Translations under genes and position numbers: made by a program
Shown: one piece after another, positions 45,948-56,564 of the stretch
Numbering within the stretch: the first letter of the stretch is position 1
How the letters are laid out: the number at the start of each line of letters is the position of its first letter
The notes under the pieces: generated by a model
Database searches by the model: none
The model's input: only the letters and a program-made list of their open reading frames with translations
Told to the model about the DNA's origin: nothing
From: Turnera subulata
Taxonomy: Eukaryota > Streptophyta > Magnoliopsida > Malpighiales > Passifloraceae
Length of the DNA: 64,000 nucleotides
Direction of reading: 5' to 3'
NCBI GenBank assembly: GCA_028386065.3
Contig: JAKUCV010005725.1
Span: 1-64,000 of the forward strand

Positions 45948-47604
45948 CCTGCAGAAACTTTTTTCACATCTTTTGTCATATTAGGCCAATAAAAATGCTC
46001 ACGTAAGATGTCTAAAGTCTTAGCAATACCAAAGTATCCTATCAAACCTCCATCATGAGCTTCCCTATCAAGTAATTCACGCATTAAACATACAGGCACA
46101 CGTAATTTATTATCACGCATTAGGTAACCCTCATGCGTATAAATTTTCTGAAATGCAGCATGTTCACAAGCATCAAACACCATAGCAAAATCGGCATCAG
46201 AATGATATAAGTTATTAATATGCTTAAATCCAACCAACTTAGAACTAAGTGATGCAATTAAAGCATACCTCCTAGACAAAACATCAACTATGAAATTATC
46301 CTTGCTTGTATTTAACAATATATGAGAATGTCTCAATGAACTCAAGCCATTTAGTATGGCGCTTACCTAGCTTACCTTGGCCCTTTAAATACTTTAAGCT
46401 CTCATGATCTGTATGAATCACAAACTCCTTTGGCCATAGATAATGCTGCCAAGTTTGTAATGCCCTCACTAAGGCATACAACTCCTTGTCATAAGTGGAG
46501 TAATTGAGTTATGCCCCCTTCAAATTCTCACTGAAATAAGCTATAAGGCACTTTTCCTGCAACAAAATAGCACCAATACCTATTCTAAAAGCATCACATT
46601 CAATCTCAAATGTGCAGTTAAAATCAGGCATTCTCAATATAGGAGCAGAACAAAGTTTTTCTTTTAACAAGTTAAATGCCGCCACCTGTTTCTCCCTCCA
46701 CTTAAATCCAACCTCTTTTTTTACAATCTCATTAAGAGGCGCAGCAACAGTACTAAAATCCTTCACAAACCTCCTACAAAAACTAGCAAGTCCATGAAAA
46801 GATCTTACCTCACTTACTATTATAAGAGTCGGCCATTGATGGCTTTTACTTTTCTTGGTCAACTTCAATACCTCTAATACTCACAACATAACCAAGAAAG
46901 ATGACCTGGTCCAAGCAAAAAATACCCTTAGATATCTTAGCATATAATTTCGCAGCCCTCAAAGCCTCCAAAACCAATATAAGATGCTCAACATGCTCAT
47001 CGACATTCTTGTTACAACCGAGAATATCATCAAAGTAAACAACCACAAATTTCCTAATGAATGATCTCAAAACATAGTCCATTAATCTCATGAAAGTACT
47101 AGGTGCATTAGTCAAACCAAAAGGCATAACCAACCATTCAAATAAACCATGTTTAGTTTTAAAAGTAGTTTTCCATTCACCACCTTCCTTCATGCGAATT
47201 TGATGATAACCACTCATAAGATCAATCTTGGAAAATAAACAAGCACCATGCAACTCATCTAGCATATTATCCAATCTAGGAATAGGATGGCGATACTTTA
47301 CCGTAATCTTGTTGACTGCTCTACAGTCAACACACATGCGCCATGTTCCATCCTTCTTTGGAACTAGAATGACTGGCACAACACAAGGACTCAAGCTTTC
47401 CCTGATGTGTGCCTTTTGCAGCAATTCATCCACTTGCCTTTGTAGCTTCTTGGTTTCCTCTAGATTTGCTCTGTAAGCTGGACAATTTGGAATCTGTACC
47501 CTAGGCGTGAAATCGATTTGATGTTCAATGCCTCTAATAGGAGGTAACTCCTTAGGAAACTCCTCAGGAAACACATCAGCAAATTCCTGTAAAAAAAACA
47601 ACAC
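45948..47604 (-). pseudogene. old gypsy RT, RNase H and integrase zinc finger (host fragment 4)
   Basis: Reading down from 47604: protease/RT linker FADVFPEEFPKELPP; RT with [38 protein letters not shown] and VVYFDDILG; RT end SEVRSFHGLASFCRRFVKDFS (near 46800); RNase H with [27 protein letters not shown] and FIVDVLSRRYAL; and the start of the integrase zinc finger (DREAHDGGLIGYFG ... HFYWPNMTKDVKK). At least three frame changes (near 46860, 46500 and 46330) break it. The left edge is the CCTGC duplication of element B. The RT type is that of non-Tat plant gypsy elements. Confidence 0.9.
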
Positions 47605-47828
47605 AACTAAGCAAATTGGGGTTAAGGTTAGTGTCAGATAAATAAATACTTTTACAGTAAAGCACTAATAACACTCTTTTGTTCTCACAAGCTACCCTCA
47701 AATTCCACGCATTTGCATAGAAATTTTGTCTTTTTTTTTTGTCTCATCTCTTTACTGCTGTCGGCAACACTCTCAATTTTTTTGTCCTCTCCTTTGTCGA
47801 CAATAGTGCTCTCCTTTTTACTCAGTTT
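47605..47828 (-). other. linker of the old gypsy polyprotein, decayed
   Basis: T-rich and frame-broken; lies between protease and RT of the host element. Confidence 0.5.
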
Positions 47829-48332
47829 TTACTCTCCTTTTCCAAAGCCCTCGGCTTTCCTCTCATTCTCACTAAGTTTGGCCAACTCGACCTCTTTTTT
47901 CTTCAACCAAGCATCCACACTTTTCTGCATAAACAACTGATCCTCATACACCTCTGTAGGAGACAATGGCGCCAAGTTCACCTTCCTATCTCCCCAGGTG
48001 AATGTGTACCTATTCCTACGACCATCATACAACACTTTTCTATCATATTTCCATGGCCTCCCCAACAGAATATGGCATGCCTGCATAGGTATAACATCAC
48101 ACAAAACCTGATCAGTGTATCGACCAATGGAGAAAGAAATAAGAACCTGCTTTGTTACTTTCCCTTTTCCAGTATCATTCAACCATTACAGCTTGTATGA
48201 CCTAGGATGCTTTTGACTCTCCAATCCCATTTTCTCCACTAACATTGTACTCGCCACATTGGTGCAACTCCCACCATTAATGATCATGCTATGTGGCTTG
48301 CCATAAATCATGCATCTAGTGTGAAAGATGTT
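47829..48332 (-). pseudogene. old gypsy aspartic protease region (host fragment 5)
   Basis: The minus strand shows GKPHSMIINGGSCTNVAST (48290-48230) and then QVLISFSIGRYTDQVLCDV, MQACHILLGRPWKYDRKV and a Lys/Glu-rich linker. The GGSCTN form of the active site in place of D-S/T-G is usual in this gypsy group, normally as DGGSCTN; here the Asp reads Asn. A stop separates the two halves near 48185. The right edge is ATGTT, the duplication next to the solo LTR. Confidence 0.85.
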
Positions 48333-49983
48333 TGTGAATATCCAAATTTGACCCACGGATATTCTTCTAAATTGGATTTTAAACATACTTGAATCTCAAG
48401 ATTGATGAGATCATTTGGTCTTCGAATAAGGCATGTTTGAAGTTTATTTTAACAAAATTCATGTATTTTGGTAATTTGAACCTTTATGTGTTTGAATTCT
48501 AGGATTAATGAGATGCTGCAATCTTAGGATAAAAGCATATATTAAGGTCTAACTTACTAAAATATGTTTCATTTCATTTGCTTGGGCTTTCTTATTTATT
48601 TTCGACCCCAATTATATTGAGATGATTTATTCTTGTATTAGGAATGAATTTAAAGGCCTAAGTTAATGGAGTATGGATTCTCCAGAATTAATTGGCCCAT
48701 AAACACATTACTTGCAGACTAATCTTAACTCTGATTTTCGTGAAAAATCAGAATTAAATCATTCTTTAAAAGGTAAATGTGTTTTTGATATGATTTTGCA
48801 TAAAATGGGGATTTAATGTATATCAATCAGTCATGGAATGATTACGAGGAGTACTAATCAAGAAAAGAGAATTTTCTAAGTTGATTAGAGGGTTAATTAT
48901 GATTAGATCAAATCAGGGCGGAATTAGGCGGATTGGGAACCAAAAATGGAAAGAACGTGTGAAACCCAGGGGAACCGGACGGCCATCTCGGGATGACCGC
49001 CAGGTCTGGGCGGTCATGCATGGATGACCACAAGGCCTGGCTGCCATCCAAGAGATGACCGCCGGCCATGGTGGTCATGCCCCTCAAAAAACTGATTTTT
49101 GCCCGATTTTGTTTCTAATTTGATCCTACATGGTTTTGGCCCAGATTTCTGGCCATATTCTTGATCATTAAGAGGGGCACGACCCCTACACTCCCCAGAA
49201 CTCTATAAATAGGACCTCCTATTCACATTCAAAGGACACAATTTCTCTCTCAAACCCCCCCCCCCCCATAAGTTTTAGTGCTTGGAGAAACTCTATCTCT
49301 CCAAGTCTTGAAATATTTTTGGGCAGAAACTCTGGAGAAATTTCATGGGTAGCATCAACAAAAGGGAAGCAAGGGTAGACCAAGAGGGGATCAAAGATTG
49401 AGCTAAGAAGTGGGAAGAAAGCGGGTGAAGAACACAACCCAAACCAAGGAGCTAGAGGAGGGCTACAAGAGGTAATCCTAAATCCCTTTGTGTCTACCGT
49501 TTGTTGATAATTTGATGATGCTATTGATGATGTAATTATTGCTGTGATGCCAGATCAAGAACTACGTGGGCTTTGAAACCGGTCGCCGGGGTACGTAGGT
49601 GGTTTCTAGTGGTGGAAACTCAATCCCAATTATTTTTATTTTCCTTTTTGTTTCAATTTAATTTTGCTATTTTATGTGACTTATTTCCACACAACACACA
49701 CTTTCACAAGGCATACAATTGTTCCTCAATTGCATAAAGTTTCGTCCCAACATGGATGGGTGCCTAACACCTTCCCATCCATGACGAATCCCCTTGCCCA
49801 ATATCTTTGGTTCGCTAATCGGTTGCCTTAAACAGAGTCATTGGGGTTCAAGAATGGTTTTTCTCGAATTTTATCCTATAATAAAATTTGGGTGGCGACT
49901 CTAAAGATATTGGGTGACGGTTAAGAAGAAGGTATAAAAGAATAGGTGAAGAGACCCAATTAATCTTGGGTCGGGTCCTCACA
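48333..49983 (+). mobile_element. solo LTR of the Tat family, TSD ATGTT
   Basis: Starts TGTGAATATCC and ends CCTCACA, 1651 bp, with ATGTT at 48328-48332 and 49984-49988. No internal region is present, so it arose by recombination between the two LTRs of a third Tat insertion in the same host. It carries the TGAGATCAT-loop hairpin (48398-48422), a GACCGCC block (48970-49080), a TATA box at 49204 and a run of 12 C at 49256-49267. Confidence 0.93.
49204..49211 (+). promoter_or_regulatory. TATA box in solo LTR
   Basis: TATAAATA in CTCTATAAATAGGACC, at the same relative place as in element A. Confidence 0.65.
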
Positions 49984-50552
49984 ATGTTCTCTCTCTGCTC
50001 ACTTCCATCTTTCTTTTGTTGGATGTTCAGCACCTTCCTAATAACACACAACCTATGCACAACCTCCTCATCATAATTGTTGTCTTTTGGATCAATGTAA
50101 TCATCATCCTCACCCTTAGAATAAATGTTCTCCTTGATCATCATAGCCTTCTTATTTGGACATTGAGTAGCATAATGTCCCTTTCCCAAACACTTGAAGC
50201 ACTTGATGTCCCTCAGCTTTCCAGTAGGTGCAATGACATCCTTAAGAGAAGCAGTGTTCGCCTCTTCCTTCCCCGTCCATAGCATCACTTTAAGTGTCCC
50301 ATATGTGGGTTTACTTGAGCTCCCTACTTCCTACTTGGTGTATTTTGCACTAGCACTCCAACTAGTGTAGCTAGAAGTCCTCCCTGTCTTGGCAACCTTG
50401 AGTTGCTTTTCGATCTTGGAAGTTAAAGCTACCATCTCATCAAGTTCTGCATAGTGCTACAACTCAAGAAGATTAGAAATGTCAGTATTCAAGCCATAAA
50501 AGAATCTAGTCATAGTGGCATCTTCTCCTTCCACAACTCTAGCTTGAGTATT
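49984..50552 (-). pseudogene. old gypsy gag with zinc knuckle (host fragment 6)
   Basis: The minus strand has the CCHC knuckle CFKCLGKGHYATQCPNKKA (about 50200-50145), followed by an acidic stretch (SKGEDDDYIDPKDNNYDEEV) leading toward the protease. Upstream, to 50552, further gag residues are readable only in pieces. The capsid domain and the 5' LTR are missing: homology stops where AT-rich DNA begins. Confidence 0.85.
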
Positions 50553-51170
50553 TTAGGGTTTTAATACCTAAAATTTAAAAAGATAAAAAAATTTAGGATT
50601 TAGAGTTGAGTATTTCAGGGTTTTAATATATTTTAGGTTTTAGGGTTTTAAATTTTTTGAATTTAGGATTTAGAATTTAAGGTTTTAGGCTTAGGATTTT
50701 TATACTTTTACAAAAAAATAAAATTTTATGATATTTTATTTTTTTATTTAGGGAATTTTTTGCTTTTAAATATAAAATTTCAAGGGACCAAAATATAACT
50801 TATCCCCTGATGTATTAAATTGACCCAGTTTTGAAGATCAAAACATTTTGATCCAGTTACGAATTCATGCATGAAATTGACCAAAACATACAAGTTAATG
50901 TATAAAATTGGGTATTATGCCTAAAAACAAGTAATTATGATTAATTTAATAAGATTAAATCAAAAGGATGTTAGTAAAGGAAGATGATATTAAGATTAAG
51001 ACAAATGAAATTGTGGAGGATAATTAGCCAAAGAGATGAGTCCAAGTAGAAGTTAGGTGTATGGGTAAAATATTTACTGGGGGTAAATTCGGGTATGGCA
51101 AAAATGAAATTTAGTGGACGGTAAAAATGAAATTCACATAATTTATTTATAGCGCTCCCCCTTAAACGTC
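50553..51170. other. AT-rich non-coding DNA
   Basis: Degenerate repeats of TTTAGGRTTT and long T/A runs. No gene. Confidence 0.6.
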
Positions 51171-51352
51171 ATTGCACTTTAGATAGAATACGCTTGGGAA
51201 GATCTGCCTCGTTAAAAACCTTACCAAGGAAAACCCAGTGGAATAAGAACGTGGTGAAGGAAAAAAGAGTGCAGTGCATATTCTACTCCCCCTGATTTTG
51301 GCATCCCTTGATATCTCGAACCCACCATAAACTAATCTTCTTTATCAATTTT

Positions 51353-51625
51353 TCAAAAGTTGTAGTAGGAACTATTTTGTAAATAAATCTGCCAGGTTGT
51401 TACTTGAACGAATCTTTGATGTATCTTCTCTTCCTTCAATTGTACAATGCAATTAGCATTATCTTCATAAATTATCGTTGAAATATTTTGCTCGCTATCT
51501 AATCCACATGAATCTTGAATATGTTGCATCATCGATCTTAGCCAAATACATTCTCGACTGACATTATGTATGGCCATAATTTCTGCATTATTTTTAGCAA
51601 TAATACTTTGTTTTGTGATCGCCAT
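51353..51625 (-). pseudogene. copia RNase H remnant
   Basis: KNNAEIMAIHNVSRECIWLRSMMQHI followed by IIYEDNANCIVQLKE is the copia RNase H pattern (usually E-I-A ... W-L-R, YEDN-A). The C-terminal ADIFTK motif is lost to a frame change. Confidence 0.85.
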
Positions 51626-51844
51626 GATACTTCATGTATCTGTCTGTACTTTATGTGGATCAAATAAATGACCTGCATCTGCAAAACCAATTATATTCTC
51701 TTTGGACTTACAGGGTTAAAATAATTCCATGTCCATTATACTCCAAGATAGTGAAATATGTATTTATATATTTCAATATAGATACATTTGAACAAAGTTA
51801 TATCTTGCTAATGAGTTTGTGACAAAAGCTTTATGCTTTATGCT

Positions 51845-52720
51845 TTATGTTACTAGCAAGATAAATTGTACTATGATATGGTACTTCAGGACAATTCTAA
51901 TCTTTCTGAGATTTTTCATCTCAAACTCTTTCTTTAAATATAGCACGACTTTGAAAACTTCTTCAAAAGTTCCAATAATATTTAAATCATAAGATAAAAA
52001 TTCACATACAGATGAAAATACTATAGCACTACCTAAATCATCAACATAAATAGCAATAATAACAAACTCACACATATACCATTTAAATAAAACATACAGA
52101 CATTTAACAATTATATGCAAAAATGATAATACTACACATAAACAAATTGGTTTAAACCATCAATTTAGTTTAATTGAGTATATATCCCGGGAATTAGTTG
52201 CTTCAGGCAACTTGAATCCTTTAGGGATTCTCATGTATATGTCATGACTTATAGATCTATATAGATAGGATGTAACAACATCCATTGGATGCATTTCTAG
52301 TTTTTCATGTACTGCCAAACTTATCGAATACTCAAAGATAATTGCATTCCACCGAGGGGAGTATGTTTCCTCATAATCAATACCAGGTCGTTGGATAAAA
52401 TCTTGTGCTACAATGTGCTGTATATCTCAGTGTTTCATTTTCTTCATTTCTTTCTGCACAAATAACCTTTTGTAACCGAGCGGTTTTGCACCATCTGATC
52501 TACTGACCATAGGTCCGGAAAACTTCTCGCTTCACAAGCGAGTCTAACACAATCTTAACTGTGTCTCTCCATTTTGGCCAATCATTTTTTGTGTCTGTAT
52601 TCACTAACAGATGTTGGTTTATGATCCTCATTTTCTTCCACAACATTTAGCACTAGATTATACGCAAAAATTCCATCGACAGTTATTTCATGTCTGTTCC
52701 TTCTGTTCCTAACACAATAT
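51845..52720 (-). pseudogene. copia reverse transcriptase remnant
   Basis: The minus strand has IIAIYVDDL, the catalytic motif, then a 48-bp insertion, then NIIGTFEEV. Upstream, to about 52720, short RT pieces are readable in all three frames. Confidence 0.8.
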
Positions 52721-53272
52721 AATTGATCGAGATCTTGTCATTTTTATTTATTTCAGGTACCTGAGTTATTTCCGAAACTTTATCAATTGTGTCAGGAACC
52801 TCTTATGGAGGATTTTCAAATTGAACCTCTATTGAAGGTCTTTTTTTTTTTGTTGGGGCCATCTTGTATCTCTGCTCCTTTTCTTTGTCGAGAATTTTTT
52901 TTATCTTTGGAACCGAGTGGTCTTCCACGCTTTTGGCGTGCTTTAGATTCATTTGTATTCTTTGTTTTTTCTTCAGGAACATCAATTCAAACATGACCAT
53001 TTGCAAGTAGTAAATGAGAATTGGTCACTCTATTTAGATCAATAAATGCATCTGACAATCGATTTGCTATATTTTGCAAATGAATCATCTTTTGAACTTC
53101 AGGTTCACATTGATTTATTCCAGGATCAAAACTAAATAATGATATAGCATTCTATTAATCTTTTGATTCAACTCCTTATTTTCTCCCCCTAATATTGGAT
53201 AAACACTTTCATCAAAATGACAATCACCAAATCTTGTTGTAAATAAATCTCCAGTTGATGGTTCAAAATATT

Positions 53273-53940
53273 TTATAATTGATGGAGATTCATACCCAAC
53301 ATATATTCACAATCTTCTAAGAGGACCCATTTTAGTTTGCTGTGATGTAACAGTTGGCATATATATTGCACAACAAAAGGTACGAAGATGGGAGATATTA
53401 GGTTCGTGCCCATGAACCAATTAAATGTGGGAGAGCTTATGATAATTTGTTGGCCTGATGCGCGCAAGTGCTGTTGCATGCAAAATAGCATGCCCCCAAG
53501 TAGTGACTGGGTGTTTACATCTCATCAGTAATGGCCTTGTAATCAATTCGAAGCATTTGATAAACAGTTCTATTAGTCCGTTTTAGGTGTGAACATAAAT
53601 TACAGGATGTTCAACCACAATTCTAATTGACATAAAATAATCATGAAATGTCTTAGAAGTTAATTCACCAACATTATCAATACGTATAGTCTTAGTAGCA
53701 TGATCATGAAAGTGTACTCACAATTTGATTAATTGTGATAATAAGTGGGCAAATGCCAAATTGTGTGAAGATAATAAGCACACATGGGACCATCTAGTCG
53801 ATGCATCGATTAAAACCATAAAATACCTAAATGGTCCACGGAGCGGATGTATAGCTCCGCAAATATCTCCCTGAATTCTTTCGAAAAATGCTGGTGATTC
53901 TAGGCCAACCATATCATATGAAGGCCGGATAATTAATTTT
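53273..53940 (-). pseudogene. copia integrase remnant
   Basis: ERIQGDICGAIHPLRGPFRYFMVLIDASTRWSHV (53718-53912) is the first part of a copia integrase core, with Asp in GDI and IDAST. Further pieces continue to 53273. Frames are broken. Confidence 0.85.
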
Positions 53941-54429
53941 TCTTGTGAGCAAGTAGCACATGAAAATTCATTAGATTGAAAAACTTTTGTTTTTTTAATG
54001 AATGACCAAATAAACTTTCAATAATTTTACGCATCATTACTGATCCGGGATGGCCCAACTGTCATGCCAAACAAGAAATCTATGAACCAACTTCGAGTTG
54101 GTGCCAACTTCGAGCTGTGCAAACTATATATTTTAATAACTTCGAAAAATTATTTGCTAGCTTCAGGCTACTGCATGTCAGCTTCTGGCTGGATATGATA
54201 ACTTTCAATAACTCGAATATTTATATAGTGCAATCCAAAGGATAATGCAGGTAATGCTTCCACAACTCGTTTGTTACCTGTGGCAGTAGCCTTTATGATA
54301 TATAGATATTTAACATCTCTTTCACTTATTGTCTCAATGTTGTCTCAATGTTGTCTCAATGTAATATTCGTTTTCAAACGAATATTAATAAATTCCTTTG
54401 AGACTTAAATAAAATATCCTTTTATTATC

Positions 54430-54605
54430 GTAAGCAGAAAATTTTTTACTCTTCAGGAGTATTATAAAATGCATGCTCTTCCAGAACGTAAATATATGCT
54501 CTTTTAGAGTATATTAAAACTTGTGCTCTTTCGGAGCTTAAATATATGCTCTTCTGGAGCATAGTAAAACTTGTGCTTTTCCGGAGCATATTAATCTTCT
54601 TCTTC
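54430..54605. repeat. short tandem repeat of hairpin units GCTCTTNNGGAGC
   Basis: Six units of about 24-27 bp. Each has CTCTT…GAGC-type arms, joined by alternating spacers TAAATATATG and TAAAACTTGTG. A T-rich triple repeat of TGTTGTCTCAA precedes it at about 54335-54362. Confidence 0.75.
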
Positions 54606-54639
54606 TCTTTTTGAGATTGAACTATCATATGCTACTTAT

Positions 54640-56564
54640 AAATAATTTCTGTTTATTAAATACGGAATGTGTTATTGCATTGTCTTTAGGACAAATGCCC
54701 GAGTCATTATTCTTGAAAACATAGTTTCATATTCACAATAAAAATTTAACAGATATAACATATTATAGAAATAAATATAAGTAAAAATAAAATAGTTTTT
54801 GGTACAATTGGTACCCAACTTTCTTACGTTGGGTCAATCATGTACCTACAACTTTTCTCGAGACATTTATGTACCTGGAGTTTTAAAGGGCAGGTCAATC
54901 ATGGGTCTCGGGCGGGGCATGTGCTGACGTGGTTTCTGCCCGATTTTGGGTTGTTGCCCATGGCTCAAAACGACGTAGTATCACCACGATATGACGTCGT
55001 TTTGTGTCCATATGGTAGGTGTGCGTCCTACCCATTATCCAACCCCTTCCCAAGCTTCCTACCCGGTTCTACCCCGGTTTCAGCTTCAAAACCCAACCCC
55101 ACTGCCCATGGAAAACACGATGGAATTTTTTCCTTTGTCCTAATAGTTTTTTTAGGAACCGTCATAATGGTTAATAATAATGATAAAAAAAACTAATTCC
55201 TTAAAAATGCAATGGGCGTGAACAATTTTAATAGATTAATTTTTTTTTTTAAAACTCCAAACAGATCCTACAGTACTAAAGTCGGAATTACATTTTTTGT
55301 AGCTTAATCTAACAGTTCAGTTCAGGTCTTGCCATATGTTTTTAATTCACATCTAGACCATATTTTCCAAATTGAAAATATGAAAAAAATAATTTAATTT
55401 AAAAAAATAAAAAATGCCACAATCTCTTATTAATTAATAAATATATAAATTAATAATTTTTAGAATCCAACAATTATAACCGAGGAAAATTTATTAATTA
55501 ATAAATAGAACATCCTATTTTTTTTTTCAGTACACACAATCTAAAGATTGAAAGAACAAAAGTAAGAGATGATGACACAGTGATTTTAGAGTGGTTCTCC
55601 CTCACCAGGTGCCTCCACTACCTAAAAGACCCTCCTTTAGGATTTCAAACTCTCACTATCTTAGGCTTTTGTGGGATCAGCCTCAACCTTTATAGAAACC
55701 AAGCTTTTGCATGCTAAGCTCTAACCTTTACAAGAAACAAGCTTTTACAGGCTAAGCTCTAACCTTTCTACAAGTTTTTCTCAGGCTAAATTCTAACATT
55801 TTCTCAAATCTAAACCCTGATTTGAGTACCCAGTAAAACTACACTAAGTCTTGCCTAACAACACTCCCCTTTGTGTGAACTTGAAAGACTAGAATAAGAA
55901 CAAGTGTATGCCCAACAAGAACAACAAGAACACAACAAGTATCACAGGTGTAAGCTCAGTTGTAGACTCAAAAACTCTTTCAAATTGTTTGGGATAATCT
56001 TCCAAGAGACTTTGGCTCTCTTTATATAGAGTTTGAGTGAGTGGGAGTAGGTAGGAGCTCTTTCTCCAACAGTTATATTGCTCTTAATTACTTCCAGAGT
56101 TGACTCAAGTACTCCACTAGTTGGTGTTGCCTTCATTTCTGGAAGTCCACTCTCTTTGTAGCTCAATACATAAAAACATTCCATTTTTAGCAAATCGGGA
56201 CCACAAGTGAGGACCACACTTGATAATTGAGCTTAGAGGTGAGAGACAAGTGTTGCAGGTCTTCTTCTCTGCCAAGGACCACTTTCTCTGCCCGTTGGAG
56301 TAGTTGGGGATTGAGGTTTAATGTTGTAAGGACCACCTGGGCCACCAACAACTTGCAGCAAGACCACTTCTGATGTTGACAGCAAAGTGTGGTTTCTTCC
56401 AGAAACCAAGTCTGTGGTTTTTGTGTGGTTCTTGTAAGAAATCACGCTGCATGTTAATCAACACAAATATATGCAAACATCTAACCAAGTTTGTTAATCA
56501 TCAAAATCAATATATAATTATTCACCAAAGATGATTAGTCAGTCATTAATAATCCATATTAAGC
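54640..56564. other. unassigned AT-rich DNA
   Basis: No supported gene. AAAACGACGT and ACGTCGTTTT form an inverted repeat at 54966-55005. GCTAAGCTCTAACCTTT-type direct repeats occur near 55710-55765. The two minus-strand ORFs near 56000-56445 show no recognisable domain. Confidence 0.45.

Larger units (their letters stand above)
51171..54330 (-). mobile_element. decayed Ty1/copia element, minus strand
   Basis: RNase H, RT and integrase remnants occur in the minus-strand order of a copia element with no long open frame. The 51171-51300 stretch (CTCGTTAAAAACCTTACCAAGG) looks like its 3' non-coding end. No LTR pair or target duplication was found. Confidence 0.75.

Noticed and set aside
47713..48200. 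Plus-strand ORFs of 75 and 153 residues
   Set aside because: Shadows of the minus-strand gypsy protease region; no domain on the plus strand.
50550..50720. TTTAGGG-like motifs, possible interstitial telomere repeat
   Set aside because: Copies are few, mixed with TTTCAGG and TTTAGGA and not in tandem 7-bp register.
56233..56445. Minus-strand 70-residue ORF with GGPGGP
   Set aside because: No family, no neighbouring support, and length expected by chance.
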